Assembly (NCBI GenBank): GCA_020853255.1
Contig: JADYZI010000437.1
Coordinates: forward strand, 1 to 13,694
Length of the DNA stretch: 13,694 bases
Reading direction: 5' to 3'
Source of the DNA: Acidobacteriota bacterium
Lineage (GTDB): Bacteria; Acidobacteriota; Blastocatellia; Pyrinomonadales; Pyrinomonadaceae
The notes under the pieces are model-generated. The model ran no database searches, had not been told where the DNA came from, and saw only the letters and a list, made by a program, of their open reading frames with translations. Below, piece after piece: positions 1 through 6,801 of the stretch; the stretch's first letter is position 1, and every line of letters begins with the position of its first letter. Both the position numbers and the translations under genes were made by a program.

Positions 1-2
1 TC

Positions 3-734
3 ATCGCCTTCGAAGAGTTTGCGTATTTGCCTAATGAAGACCGTTATGAAGAGGTGGGTAAGATCGCCGCTGGCAGCAAGACCTTGTCGCTGTCCGGCAC
101 TCAGATCCGCGAGAATTATCTCGGCAAGGGCGTTGAGCTTCCGGCCTGGTTCACGCGGAAAGAAGTTGCCGCGATCCTGGCGGAATCTCATCCGCCGCGG
201 CTGCGTCAGGGCTTTTGCGTTTGGTTCACGGGCCTGAGCGGCGCAGGCAAATCGACCACGGCCGAGATTCTTGTGACAATGCTGCTCGAGGCAGGCCGTC
301 AGGCGACCGTCCTGGATGGCGATGTTGTCCGCACGCATCTTTCAAAAGGCCTCGGGTTTTCGCGTGAAGACCGCGATATCAACATAAACCGCATCGGCTT
401 TGTCGCATCCGAGATCGTTCGCCACGGCGGCGTTGCAGTATGCGCGGCCGTCAGCCCTTACCGCGAGAGCCGCGATCAGGTGAGACAGATGTTCGCCGAT
501 GGCAATTTTTTTGAAGTGTTCGTCAATACGCCGCTAGAGGTTTGCGAAGGCCGCGATTCAAAAGGAATGTACGCAAAAGCGCGACGCGGCGAGATAAAAG
601 ACTTCACCGGAATAAACGATGTGTATGAAGAACCGGAGTCAGCCGAGATCGTTCTGAATACGGTAAATTCAACCGCTGCCGACAACGCCCGCAAGATCCT
701 CGATCTTTTAAGAACCGCCGGATTCATCAAATGA
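3..734 (+). CDS. cysC: Bifunctional ATP sulfurylase/APS kinase, 3' part (5' end outside window)
   Basis: The frame is open from the left edge, so about 243 C-terminal residues are visible and the start lies outside. The first ~60 residues are the end of an ATP sulfurylase domain, with the conserved SGTQIRE stretch. They join directly to a full APS kinase domain. The P-loop GLSGAGKS is at visible residues 77-84, followed by the DGDVVRTHLSKGLGFS and EDRD motifs and the AAVSPYR, GMYAKARRGEIKDFTG stretches typical of CysC. APS kinase phosphorylates adenylylsulfate to PAPS in the cytoplasm; the sulfurylase half makes APS from ATP and sulfate. This Sat-CysC fusion order is known in bacteria. The next gene downstream is a sulfotransferase, which would consume PAPS, so the product probably serves sulfation as well as or instead of assimilation. 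The TTG within the visible part (27) is not the true start, because homology extends upstream of it. Confidence 0.95.
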   Translation: MAFEEFAYLPNEDRYEEVGKIAAGSKTLSLSGTQIRENYLGKGVELPAWFTRKEVAAILAESHPPRLRQGFCVWFTGLSGAGKSTTAEILVTMLLEAGRQATVLDGDVVRTHLSKGLGFSREDRDININRIGFVASEIVRHGGVAVCAAVSPYRESRDQVRQMFADGNFFEVFVNTPLEVCEGRDSKGMYAKARRGEIKDFTGINDVYEEPESAEIVLNTVNSTAADNARKILDLLRTAGFIK

Positions 735-800
735 TCACCTCACCGGTTGTAGCGAATCTGGGCTTGGCCAAATAGGATCAAGTCAAACTAAGCGGCTTTT

Positions 801-899
801 GTTTCGTGTGTTTCGCCTTATTTCGTCCTGCTTCGTGGTGGCGAAGCCGGAAGCCTGGACCGCGAAGTACACGGATCAGAACACGAAAATTCACGAAAC
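801..899. repeat. Imperfect long inverted repeat in the cysC-sulfotransferase gap
   Basis: The gap 735-1023 holds no convincing gene. Its main structure is an inverted repeat: left arm 801-839 (GTTTCGTG...CTTCGTGGT) and right arm 859-899 (ACCGCGAAG...CACGAAAC), separated by a short spacer. The outer 8 bases (GTTTCGTG/CACGAAAC) pair perfectly. The inner parts pair with mismatches. The words resemble those at 12591-12684 and, more loosely, 11388-11453, so this looks like one member of a dispersed intergenic family. A short open frame (799-987) through it shows no protein-like conservation and is not called. Confidence 0.6.
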
Positions 900-1023
900 T
901 ATGAGGTCCTCAGGGGACGATCCTGACTCTGGATCAGCTCAGTTTCAAAAAATGATTGACGCGGACTTTGCCTTTATTGTACCCTGAAACACAGCAGTTT
1001 CAGTTATTTAGAAGTACTTATCA

Positions 1024-2259
1024 ATGCAGCATGCCCCCAAAGTGAGTGGTGCTTCCCAGCTTGATCAGAACCTGGTCAACGTTCTGCAGCAAGAGTTGGA
1101 CTTGGGCACACAGGCCCTTCACCGTGGCAGCGCGGATGTCGCGGTCACGTTCTTTCAAAGCGCCCTGCAAAAGATGACGGTGGAGATGCCGTTCTATGAC
1201 CATGTTGTCCACAACCTTCTTTTAAGCTACAAGGGCCTTGCCGAAAAACTTCTTGCGGATGGGGACGAAGAACTTGCCTTGCGGTTCGTCAACTCGGCGC
1301 TCGAGCTTGAGATCCGCGGCGAGATGGCCGACGATGCCGTATTCCGCCGCCGGTTTGCGGATGGGTTCCAGGCGCTTGGGCTGATCCTCTTCAAAAAGGG
1401 CAGGTTCGTTGAGAATGTTCTTTGCTGCCGAAAGGCGATCGCTGTTTTCGATTGCCCGACCTATCACGTCAACCTGACCAATGCGCTTGTCATGTCCGGT
1501 CAGCGCGGAATTCTTTCTGATTACACGACCGAGATAACGCCCGAACAGGTAGGTCGGCACATCTTTATTGCTTGTGTGCCAAAATGCGCTTCAACGTTTT
1601 TGAAGAATCTGCTCGTCGGCCTAACGGGTTTTCAGGATATGTTCTCGGTTTATGCGGCCGGGCAAAGCGAGCATGAGCTGTACATGCCGACCGTGCGCGA
1701 GTTTGCCCATTTCAACACGGTCACGCAGCAGCACTGCCGTGCATCCGACGCGAATGTTCATATAATGCAGGCGTTCGGCATCAGCCCGGTTGTGCTGGTA
1801 CGAAACATTTTTGACTCGGTAATGAGCCTGCTCGATTTTTACAACAACCAGGCAGCCTACTACAACACATACTTTCGCGCCGATTTCCAATCGTTTGACG
1901 AAGCGACAAAGATCGACCTTCTCATCGACAACGTCATCCCGTGGTATTTTCAGTTCGTCGCGTCCTGGGACCTGGTCGAAAAACAGCATCGGCTGTCTAT
2001 CCAGTGGCTGACATATGAAGAACTTATTGCCGATAAGCCAAAGGCGGTCGAGAATGTGTTAAGATTCTATGGCCTTGGTTCTTCCGCAAAAGCGATTGAA
2101 GCAAAAATAAAAGAAACCGAATCGGAAGATAGAAAGAACCGGTTCAACAAGGGTGTAGCCGGCCGCGGAAAGGCGGGCTTGAGCGAACAGCAAAAGGAAC
2201 GGGTCCGGCGTCTCTCCAAATATTATCCTGCGACGGATTTTGGCCGTGTTGGTTTGTAA
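1024..2259 (+). CDS. PAPS-dependent sulfotransferase with TPR-like N-terminal domain
   Basis: The 411-residue protein has two parts. Residues 1-170 are helical and rich in Leu and Ala, with TPR-like stretches (LALRFVNSALELE, GLILFKKGRFVENVLCCRKAI). Residues ~179-411 form a sulfotransferase fold. The 5'-phosphosulfate-binding loop is PKCASTFLKNLL (186-197), a variant of the usual PKxGTTWL. The 3'-phosphate-binding motif is RNIFDSVMS (260-268), matching RxPxDxxxS-type motifs with Asn in place of Pro. The C-terminus (GRGKAGLSEQQ, then YYP) resembles the usual sulfotransferase end. The enzyme should move sulfate from PAPS to a hydroxyl or amine on a carbohydrate, protein or small molecule; the acceptor cannot be told. 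PAPS supply is encoded just upstream and a secreted protein gene starts 24 bases downstream. No transmembrane segment is seen, so it is probably cytoplasmic. The ATG at 1024 has only a weak ribosome site. Confidence 0.85.
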   Translation: MQHAPKVSGASQLDQNLVNVLQQELDLGTQALHRGSADVAVTFFQSALQKMTVEMPFYDHVVHNLLLSYKGLAEKLLADGDEELALRFVNSALELEIRGEMADDAVFRRRFADGFQALGLILFKKGRFVENVLCCRKAIAVFDCPTYHVNLTNALVMSGQRGILSDYTTEITPEQVGRHIFIACVPKCASTFLKNLLVGLTGFQDMFSVYAAGQSEHELYMPTVREFAHFNTVTQQHCRASDANVHIMQAFGISPVVLVRNIFDSVMSLLDFYNNQAAYYNTYFRADFQSFDEATKIDLLIDNVIPWYFQFVASWDLVEKQHRLSIQWLTYEELIADKPKAVENVLRFYGLGSSAKAIEAKIKETESEDRKNRFNKGVAGRGKAGLSEQQKERVRRLSKYYPATDFGRVGL

Positions 2260-2270
2260 GTTTTGTACTG

Positions 2271-2276
2271 AGGAGG
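2271..2276 (+). promoter_or_regulatory. Strong Shine-Dalgarno site AGGAGG
   Basis: AGGAGG lies 7 bases before the ATG at 2284 and fixes the start of the FG-GAP protein. It is the strongest ribosome site in the window and suggests high translation. It sits in a 24-base gap after the sulfotransferase stop, consistent with one transcript for both genes. Confidence 0.85.
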
Positions 2277-2283
2277 AAATCAG

Positions 2284-4047
2284 ATGAAAGTCAGTAACGC
2301 GGACTCAAAGCGTTTGAATCTTTTGGGAGCAGCCAAAGCTTCCCAAAAATCTGAGCTTGACGCCGCGGCCGTGCGGTCGTGGCGAAAGAGTATTGGATAT
2401 TTGTCGCTGTTTGCCGGAGCAGCCACAATACTGGCCTCCCAGGCCCAGAATGTATCGGCGCGGGAATCCGATAAGCCGGCCCCGCCGCGTGTCCGAAAGG
2501 CTGCATCCGACCTGCTCAAGAGGCTCAACGGCGGCGGTTGTTCGAAACCTGGGCTTCTTCGGCGGCAAACCGAATACCGGCTGCCGAGTGAGGCGGGCAA
2601 GTTCAATATGGTCGAAATACTGGCGGGCGGCGACGATTGTCCCGGCCAGCCAATTCCGGCCGGAACCTACACCGCGGCATCACCTTATGTAGATTCGGGC
2701 ACAACGACGGGTGCCAATAAGACGGTCTCGACTATTCCGCTTGCTTGCAACGGGATCTATGATGCCGTAGGCGGCGAGGACCATATATACTCATTCACTC
2801 TCACCGCTCGCGGGGCATCGCCGCAGATCCGGGTGACTACTTCGAGTCCAACCTACGATCTGTCGATCTATGTCCTCAACGGTAATACGGGTGAGATGTG
2901 TCCTTCGGGAACGGGAAATGCAGTGACAAACTGTATTGTAGGGGCTGACGGTACATTCTTCCCAAATCCGGAGACGCTGACGCCGGCAAATATGGCAACG
3001 TTGCCGCTAAATGGACCTCTCTATTTATTCGTCGATTCATTTTACGGTGCCCCAGGTGGTAACGGCGGAACCGGCAACGGTCCCTATACTGTGACGATGC
3101 AGGACGTGACCGTCGCGGGCGGTCCGGTATTGCCTGAAAACGACGCTCCGATGGACCTAAACGCGGATGGAAAGACCGATTTTGTCACGCTCAGGAATGT
3201 AGGCGGCGGAACATCCGGGCAGGTCAGGTGGTATCCGTTCCTGCAGGATTACGGCCCGGTCACACCGAGAGATTGGGGCATTGCCACGGACCAGTTCTTT
3301 GCCGCGGACTATGACCTTGACGGCAGGGACGATTACGCCGTTTACAGGCCGGGCGCCCAGGGAACTTTCTATATCGTCCGCAGCCAGTCGAACACCATTT
3401 CAGTAGAATCGTTCGGCGGCCCGAGTGACGACGCGACAATAGTCGGCGATTACACGGGCGATGGACGTGCGGATCTGGCACTTTATCGCGGCGGAGCAAC
3501 ACCTGCCGACCCGAGCTTCTGGTACTATCGCTCGGTTGGCGGCGATGGCGGCTTTACGACCGTGGCTTGGGGCCAAGGCGGCGATACGCCGGCGCCGGGC
3601 GATTATGACGGTGACGGAAAGTTTGATTTCGTTGTCCAGCGTGACGACGCCAACGGCGTTAATGGACGATTCTGGAAACGGATGAATACCGGCGAGATAA
3701 GTTCAGAGATGTTCGGGCTGAAGACCGACACCGTCGTTCCGGGCGATTATGATGACGACGGCAAGACCGATCTGGCGGTCGTCAGGGACGATGCCGGATT
3801 CCTGCGATGGGACTTTGAACCAAGCGGGACGGCGGGTTCGACCGTCGTCTCGGATACCTGGGGCGTCACGGCCACTGACTGGATAACCGCCGGTGACTAT
3901 GACGGCGACGGCCGCACCGATTACGCCGTTTGGCGGCCCGGTTCACCCGGCAGGTTCTGGATCATGACCGTCAGCGACCGCGTCATCTTCTGGCGAGACT
4001 GGGGCGAAACAACCGACGTCCCGGCGCTTTATTACAGTTCGTTCTGA
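2284..4047 (+). CDS. Secreted FG-GAP/VCBS-type repeat protein
   Basis: The 587-residue protein begins with a long polar N-region and a hydrophobic stretch at ~37-52. A possible signal peptidase site follows (VSA at 57-59), so export is likely. Residues ~115-275 form a beta-rich domain resembling the pre-peptidase C-terminal (PPC) fold: YSFTLTARG, YDLSIYVL and PLYLFVDSFYG are typical strands. It has paired cysteines (119, 155, 206, 217) that could form disulfides. Residues ~290-587 carry six FG-GAP-like repeats, each with a DxDxDGxxD calcium-type loop (291-299, 342-350, 389-397, 440-448, 488-496, 538-546), followed by (L/Y)AV(Y/W)RP-like strands. Such repeats build beta-propellers on secreted or surface proteins. 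No catalytic motif is seen. It follows the sulfotransferase and is probably co-transcribed; whether it is a sulfation target is unknown. A shared repeat style links it to the 1090-residue protein at 7954-11226. Confidence 0.88.
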   Translation: MKVSNADSKRLNLLGAAKASQKSELDAAAVRSWRKSIGYLSLFAGAATILASQAQNVSARESDKPAPPRVRKAASDLLKRLNGGGCSKPGLLRRQTEYRLPSEAGKFNMVEILAGGDDCPGQPIPAGTYTAASPYVDSGTTTGANKTVSTIPLACNGIYDAVGGEDHIYSFTLTARGASPQIRVTTSSPTYDLSIYVLNGNTGEMCPSGTGNAVTNCIVGADGTFFPNPETLTPANMATLPLNGPLYLFVDSFYGAPGGNGGTGNGPYTVTMQDVTVAGGPVLPENDAPMDLNADGKTDFVTLRNVGGGTSGQVRWYPFLQDYGPVTPRDWGIATDQFFAADYDLDGRDDYAVYRPGAQGTFYIVRSQSNTISVESFGGPSDDATIVGDYTGDGRADLALYRGGATPADPSFWYYRSVGGDGGFTTVAWGQGGDTPAPGDYDGDGKFDFVVQRDDANGVNGRFWKRMNTGEISSEMFGLKTDTVVPGDYDDDGKTDLAVVRDDAGFLRWDFEPSGTAGSTVVSDTWGVTATDWITAGDYDGDGRTDYAVWRPGSPGRFWIMTVSDRVIFWRDWGETTDVPALYYSSF

Positions 4048-4066
4048 TCTTTGGAACTTTTGGACC

Positions 4067-4109
4067 AAAGGAGGCTGTCCGCCCGGGCAGCCTCCTTTGT
4101 TTTCTTTCC
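4067..4109 (+). terminator. Intrinsic terminator after the FG-GAP gene
   Basis: A perfect 11-bp stem, AAAGGAGGCTG (4067-4077) with CAGCCTCCTTT (4088-4098), encloses a 10-base GC-rich loop. It is followed by a T-rich tract, GTTTTCTTTC. It lies 20 bases after the stop of the FG-GAP gene and just before the end of the converging GH57 gene. The reverse side lacks a good T tract, so it works mainly for the + strand. Confidence 0.92.
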
Positions 4110-4112
4110 TAA

Positions 4113-5750
4113 TTACTCCGAGCAGTAAACCCGGTAGTCGATCTCCTGAAAGATGTTATCGCGGCCCTCGATCTCGGTAAGCAAAGCTTCATTGGCCTCG
4201 CCGGTTTCGAGCATCCTGGCAAGCAGGTCAAAACGGTGAATGTGCGACTGGAATCGGCGTGACGAATATTCGACCGTCGTGCCCTGATAGATCTGGAACG
4301 CCCAGTCGCTTGATTGGGCAAGCAGCAGTTCGCGGGCAAGCTGGTTCAGAATGCGTTCCTGGATACCTGTTTCAGGTTCCGAGATTTGCGAATCTTGAAC
4401 TCGCTGCCTTGAACCCGCGAACCTGTTTGCCAGTACGGTCATTCTCCTTTCAGCGTCGTGCTGGTATGGATACATCCACGAATTTCCTTCATTGATCCAA
4501 ACCTTGAAATACCCGTTCTCGCCCCACGAGGACGCGGCCGGATGCTGTACCTGGATCGGTATCCCCGCATCAAGAAAATCGCCCGGTGCAACGGCCTCGA
4601 TCTCAGATTGATCGAAATGAAGTTTGCGGAAAAAGAAATCGATGAACTGCGGGCCTTCGTACCACCAATGGCCGTAGAGCTCTGCATCGTAGGGCGAAAC
4701 GACCAACGGCGGGTGGCCGCCGAACAGGTCGTTCAACGTTCGGGCCTGCTTTATACGTTCGCCGATAAAATGCATCGCGTTCTCGGCGGCCTTTTCGCGG
4801 GCCGCGGCCGGGTCGTAAGGCTGCTTTAATTGCTGCGGAACCGTTCGGCCGGTTATGCGGTGATATTTCAGCCCAAGATGTTTGCGGTTTCCGTCATCGT
4901 CAAGATAAGGCTTTAGATAGTCAAGCGGCAGGTCCCAGCCGATGTCACGATAAAATTCACGGTAAACGTCGCTTCCCGGATAGCCGACCACGTCGCTCCA
5001 AACCTGCTGGCTGGTCTCGACATCGCGTGCAAAGACCGCCGTCCCGTTCGGGCAAACGACCGGCGCGTGCACACCGTATTTCGGCCGCGGATCGCCGTAA
5101 AGGATCGCGTGCGTATCCGAGATAAAATATTCGATCCCGGCATTTTTCAGCAGGTCTTCAATGCCCGGTTCGTAGGCGCATTCCGGGAGCCAGATGCCCC
5201 GCGGCTGGCGGCCGAAATGCTTTTTGTAATTTGCGACTGCTACCTCTATCTGCGCCCGTTTTGATTCGGGCGTCGAGATAAGCGGTAAGAATCCATGCGT
5301 CGCACCGCATGTGATTATTTCGAGCACGCCTTCTTCCTGCAGTTCGCGGAATGCATTGACAAGGTTGCGGTTGTAACGGCCGTTCCAAAGATCCAGCGAA
5401 GCCGAAAGATTCTCGACGTACATCCGTGCGACCGGGACGAACTCGACGGCTTCCCTTTCTGTCCGCCTGACCTCTTTCTCGGCCAGCTCAAGCAGCTTTT
5501 CCAAGTGAGCTGTATATCGCCCTTCCAAAAGTTTGTCGGCCAGCATCTCGCACAAAGGCGGCGAGACGTTCATCGCCAGCCGCGGCTTGGCGCCCGCTTC
5601 GTGAAGGTTTTGAAATATAAATATCAGCGGAAGATAAACTTCGGTGATCGCCTCGTAAAGCCAGTCTTCCTCAAGAAACGACGGATACTCCGGATGTCTC
5701 ACAAACGGCAGATGAGCATGCAGGATAAGGCTGAAATAACCAACAGGCAT
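4113..5750 (-). CDS. GH57 1,4-alpha-glucan branching enzyme
   Basis: The 545-residue protein matches the GH57 branching-enzyme family (DUF1957 type; characterised relatives are from Thermus and Thermococcus) over its whole length. It starts with GYFSLILHAHLPFVRHPEY (4-22), the family's N-terminal signature. The nucleophile is Glu190 in GIWLPECAYEP and the acid is Asp355 in SPYDAELYGHWW. A C-terminal helical domain (~430-545) contains WMYPYQHDAERRM. The reaction makes alpha-1,6 branches in glycogen-like glucans in the cytoplasm. I chose ATG 5750 because homology begins there; a TTG at 5774 would add eight residues of repeat-like sequence. No Shine-Dalgarno site precedes the ATG, and a -10-like element ends 6 bases before it, so the transcript may be leaderless. 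DUF4912 (7786-6743) is on the same strand, separated by a kinase remnant and REP repeats. The enzyme looks intact. Confidence 0.95.
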   Translation of the reverse strand: MPVGYFSLILHAHLPFVRHPEYPSFLEEDWLYEAITEVYLPLIFIFQNLHEAGAKPRLAMNVSPPLCEMLADKLLEGRYTAHLEKLLELAEKEVRRTEREAVEFVPVARMYVENLSASLDLWNGRYNRNLVNAFRELQEEGVLEIITCGATHGFLPLISTPESKRAQIEVAVANYKKHFGRQPRGIWLPECAYEPGIEDLLKNAGIEYFISDTHAILYGDPRPKYGVHAPVVCPNGTAVFARDVETSQQVWSDVVGYPGSDVYREFYRDIGWDLPLDYLKPYLDDDGNRKHLGLKYHRITGRTVPQQLKQPYDPAAAREKAAENAMHFIGERIKQARTLNDLFGGHPPLVVSPYDAELYGHWWYEGPQFIDFFFRKLHFDQSEIEAVAPGDFLDAGIPIQVQHPAASSWGENGYFKVWINEGNSWMYPYQHDAERRMTVLANRFAGSRQRVQDSQISEPETGIQERILNQLARELLLAQSSDWAFQIYQGTTVEYSSRRFQSHIHRFDLLARMLETGEANEALLTEIEGRDNIFQEIDYRVYCSE

Positions 5751-5756
5751 ACACGG

Positions 5757-5792
5757 ATTGTAAAGGAAAGGCAAAAAGACGCAAGGAGACCC
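5757..5792 (-). promoter_or_regulatory. Candidate promoter for the GH57 gene, leaderless
   Basis: On the - strand, TTGCGT is followed 16 bases later by TACAAT (plus coordinates 5757-5762), a good -10 element. Six bases then separate it from the ATG at 5750, which would place transcription start at or beside the start codon. The lack of a ribosome site fits this. The -35 match is weak and overlaps the hairpin at 5772-5797. Confidence 0.4.
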
Positions 5793-5797
5793 TTGCG
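5772..5797 (-). terminator. Terminator-like hairpin just upstream of the GH57 start
   Basis: Read on the - strand, CGCAAGG-GTCT-CCTTGCG forms a perfect 7-bp stem with a 4-base loop, followed by TCTTTTTG. It stands about 20 bases before the GH57 ATG. It could stop transcripts arriving from the DUF4912 side, act as an attenuator, or simply be a decayed copy of the dispersed (CTTTGCG...) repeat family. Confidence 0.55.
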
Positions 5798-5831
5798 ATA
5801 GCCGGTACAGGTCAGCGCCCCGCCGGCATCG

Positions 5832-6094
5832 GCAGCCCGCACGTTAGTCAGGGCCCACCCTGTCGGTACGTGAAGTGAGGGCTCCTCCTGTAGGTAGCCC
5901 GCACGTCAGTGAGGGCTCATCCTCTCGGCAGTCCGCACGTTAGTAAGGGCTCACCTCCGTACAGAAATACTCTCCTGACGCAAGCGCGCCATACTTCGAA
6001 ATAAGATGAAGATTCTTCCCGGCGGGCCATGAGCCCTCACTGACGTGCGGGCTACTGACCTACTGCTCGGAGTCCTCACTCACGTACGGGCGGC
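5832..6094. repeat. Cluster of six REP-like (RAYT-type) repeats, four direct and two inverted
   Basis: This gap (5751-6144) carries six ~26-base units. Four read on the + strand: 5832-5857, 5862-5884 (degenerate), 5894-5919 and 5928-5953. Two read on the - strand: 6030-6055 and 6069-6094. The best units (5894-5919 and 6030-6055) are identical over the whole unit. Each has the foot GTAG followed by CCCGCACGTCAGTGAGGG, an imperfect hairpin (CCCGCAC/GTGAGGG with one G-A mismatch around a GTCA loop). A GTAG-type foot plus an imperfect hairpin, in inverted pairs (REPIN arrangement), is the known hallmark of REP sequences moved by RAYT (TnpA-REP) transposases. No such transposase gene is in the window. 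The other units show substitutions, so they are older copies. The ~75-base spacer 5954-6029 holds no clear gene. Confidence 0.8.
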
Positions 6095-6144
6095 TGACAC
6101 GGCGGGACGACTGACAATGAACGAGAAGGGCGTGGAAAAAGCAC

Positions 6145-6801
6145 TTGCATCAAAGCGAACCGACGGGCCAACGGTTGACAGCGCTTAGGTTAAACCTTGC
6201 TTCGCTGCACGGAGAGGTGAAAGGCTCATCCGAACTCGAAGGCCGCGTCGCAAAGCTGCAAGACCTGATGGCACATTTGGATGCCGAAATTGGTTTTCTC
6301 GCGGGCCAATTGCGGCCAACCGCATTGGATGACTTCGGCCTTCAGGAAGCCCTCAGGATCTATGTCGGCGAGTGGTCAGCCCATGCGAACATTCCACTCG
6401 AATTTCATTCGAACCTGGGGCCGGAGATCCGCCTGTCCGAAGATGTTGAGACACATCTTTACCGCATCGCAAAAGAGGCCCTGAACAACACGGCCAAGCA
6501 CGCTGACGCAAGCGAGGTCGCCGTGATACTTGAAACATCCGAGAGCGGCGTAGTGCTGGTGATCGAGGACAACGGGGCAGGCTTTGACACAACGGCTGAT
6601 ATACACGCCGGCCGCGGACACGGCCTCGGCCTCGTGGGTGTGGCCGAGCGTGCAAGCCTGATCCGGGGCGAGATGGAAGTTGAGTCCAGCCCTGGCAAAG
6701 GCACGACCATTTACGTGAGGGTTCCGCGATGGGCCGGATCGGCTAGACCGGTAACGAATGGGAGCCGGCCGGATTCAGATCAGGGTGCTCGGCAAAATTG
6801 A
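6145..6801 (+). CDS. C-terminal fragment of a NarL-family sensor histidine kinase, probable pseudogene
   Basis: Residues ~8-60 resemble the second part of a HisKA_3 dimerisation helix pair (GQRLTALRLNLASL, then LRPTALDDFGLQEALR). Residues ~95-194 are a complete HATPase_c domain: N box EALNNTAKHA (111-120), DNGAGF (142-147), GHGLGL (158-163) and a C-terminal GKGTTIYVRVP. Family members usually have a sensor region and a RELHDELGQ-type H box. Here an in-frame TGA at 6118 leaves only eight codons before the TTG. The H box reads LHQSEPTGQ, with two extra residues and no acidic residue after His2. No ribosome site precedes the TTG, and REP repeats abut it at 6094. The last ~25 residues after YVRVP are unlike the family and overlap the converging DUF4912 gene by 59 bases. 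ATP binding may survive; signalling is unlikely. No response regulator is adjacent. Confidence 0.7.
   Translation: MHQSEPTGQRLTALRLNLASLHGEVKGSSELEGRVAKLQDLMAHLDAEIGFLAGQLRPTALDDFGLQEALRIYVGEWSAHANIPLEFHSNLGPEIRLSEDVETHLYRIAKEALNNTAKHADASEVAVILETSESGVVLVIEDNGAGFDTTADIHAGRGHGLGLVGVAERASLIRGEMEVESSPGKGTTIYVRVPRWAGSARPVTNGSRPDSDQGARQN

Noticed and set aside
956..984. TTGACG as a -35 for the sulfotransferase
   Set aside because: At 17 bases' spacing the -10 would be GTACCC, which does not match; closer T-rich hexamers give a wrong spacing.
799..987. 62-codon open frame in the cysC-sulfotransferase gap
   Set aside because: It runs through the inverted repeat at 801-899, has no ribosome site and no protein-like motif.
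5751..5774. TTG start at 5774 for the GH57 enzyme
   Set aside because: It adds eight residues of repeat-derived sequence; family homology begins right after the ATG at 5750.
6117..6188. ATG at 6117 opening a short frame toward the kinase
   Set aside because: The frame ends after 23 codons at TAG and is not in the kinase frame; it may be an older frame broken by indels but cannot be shown.
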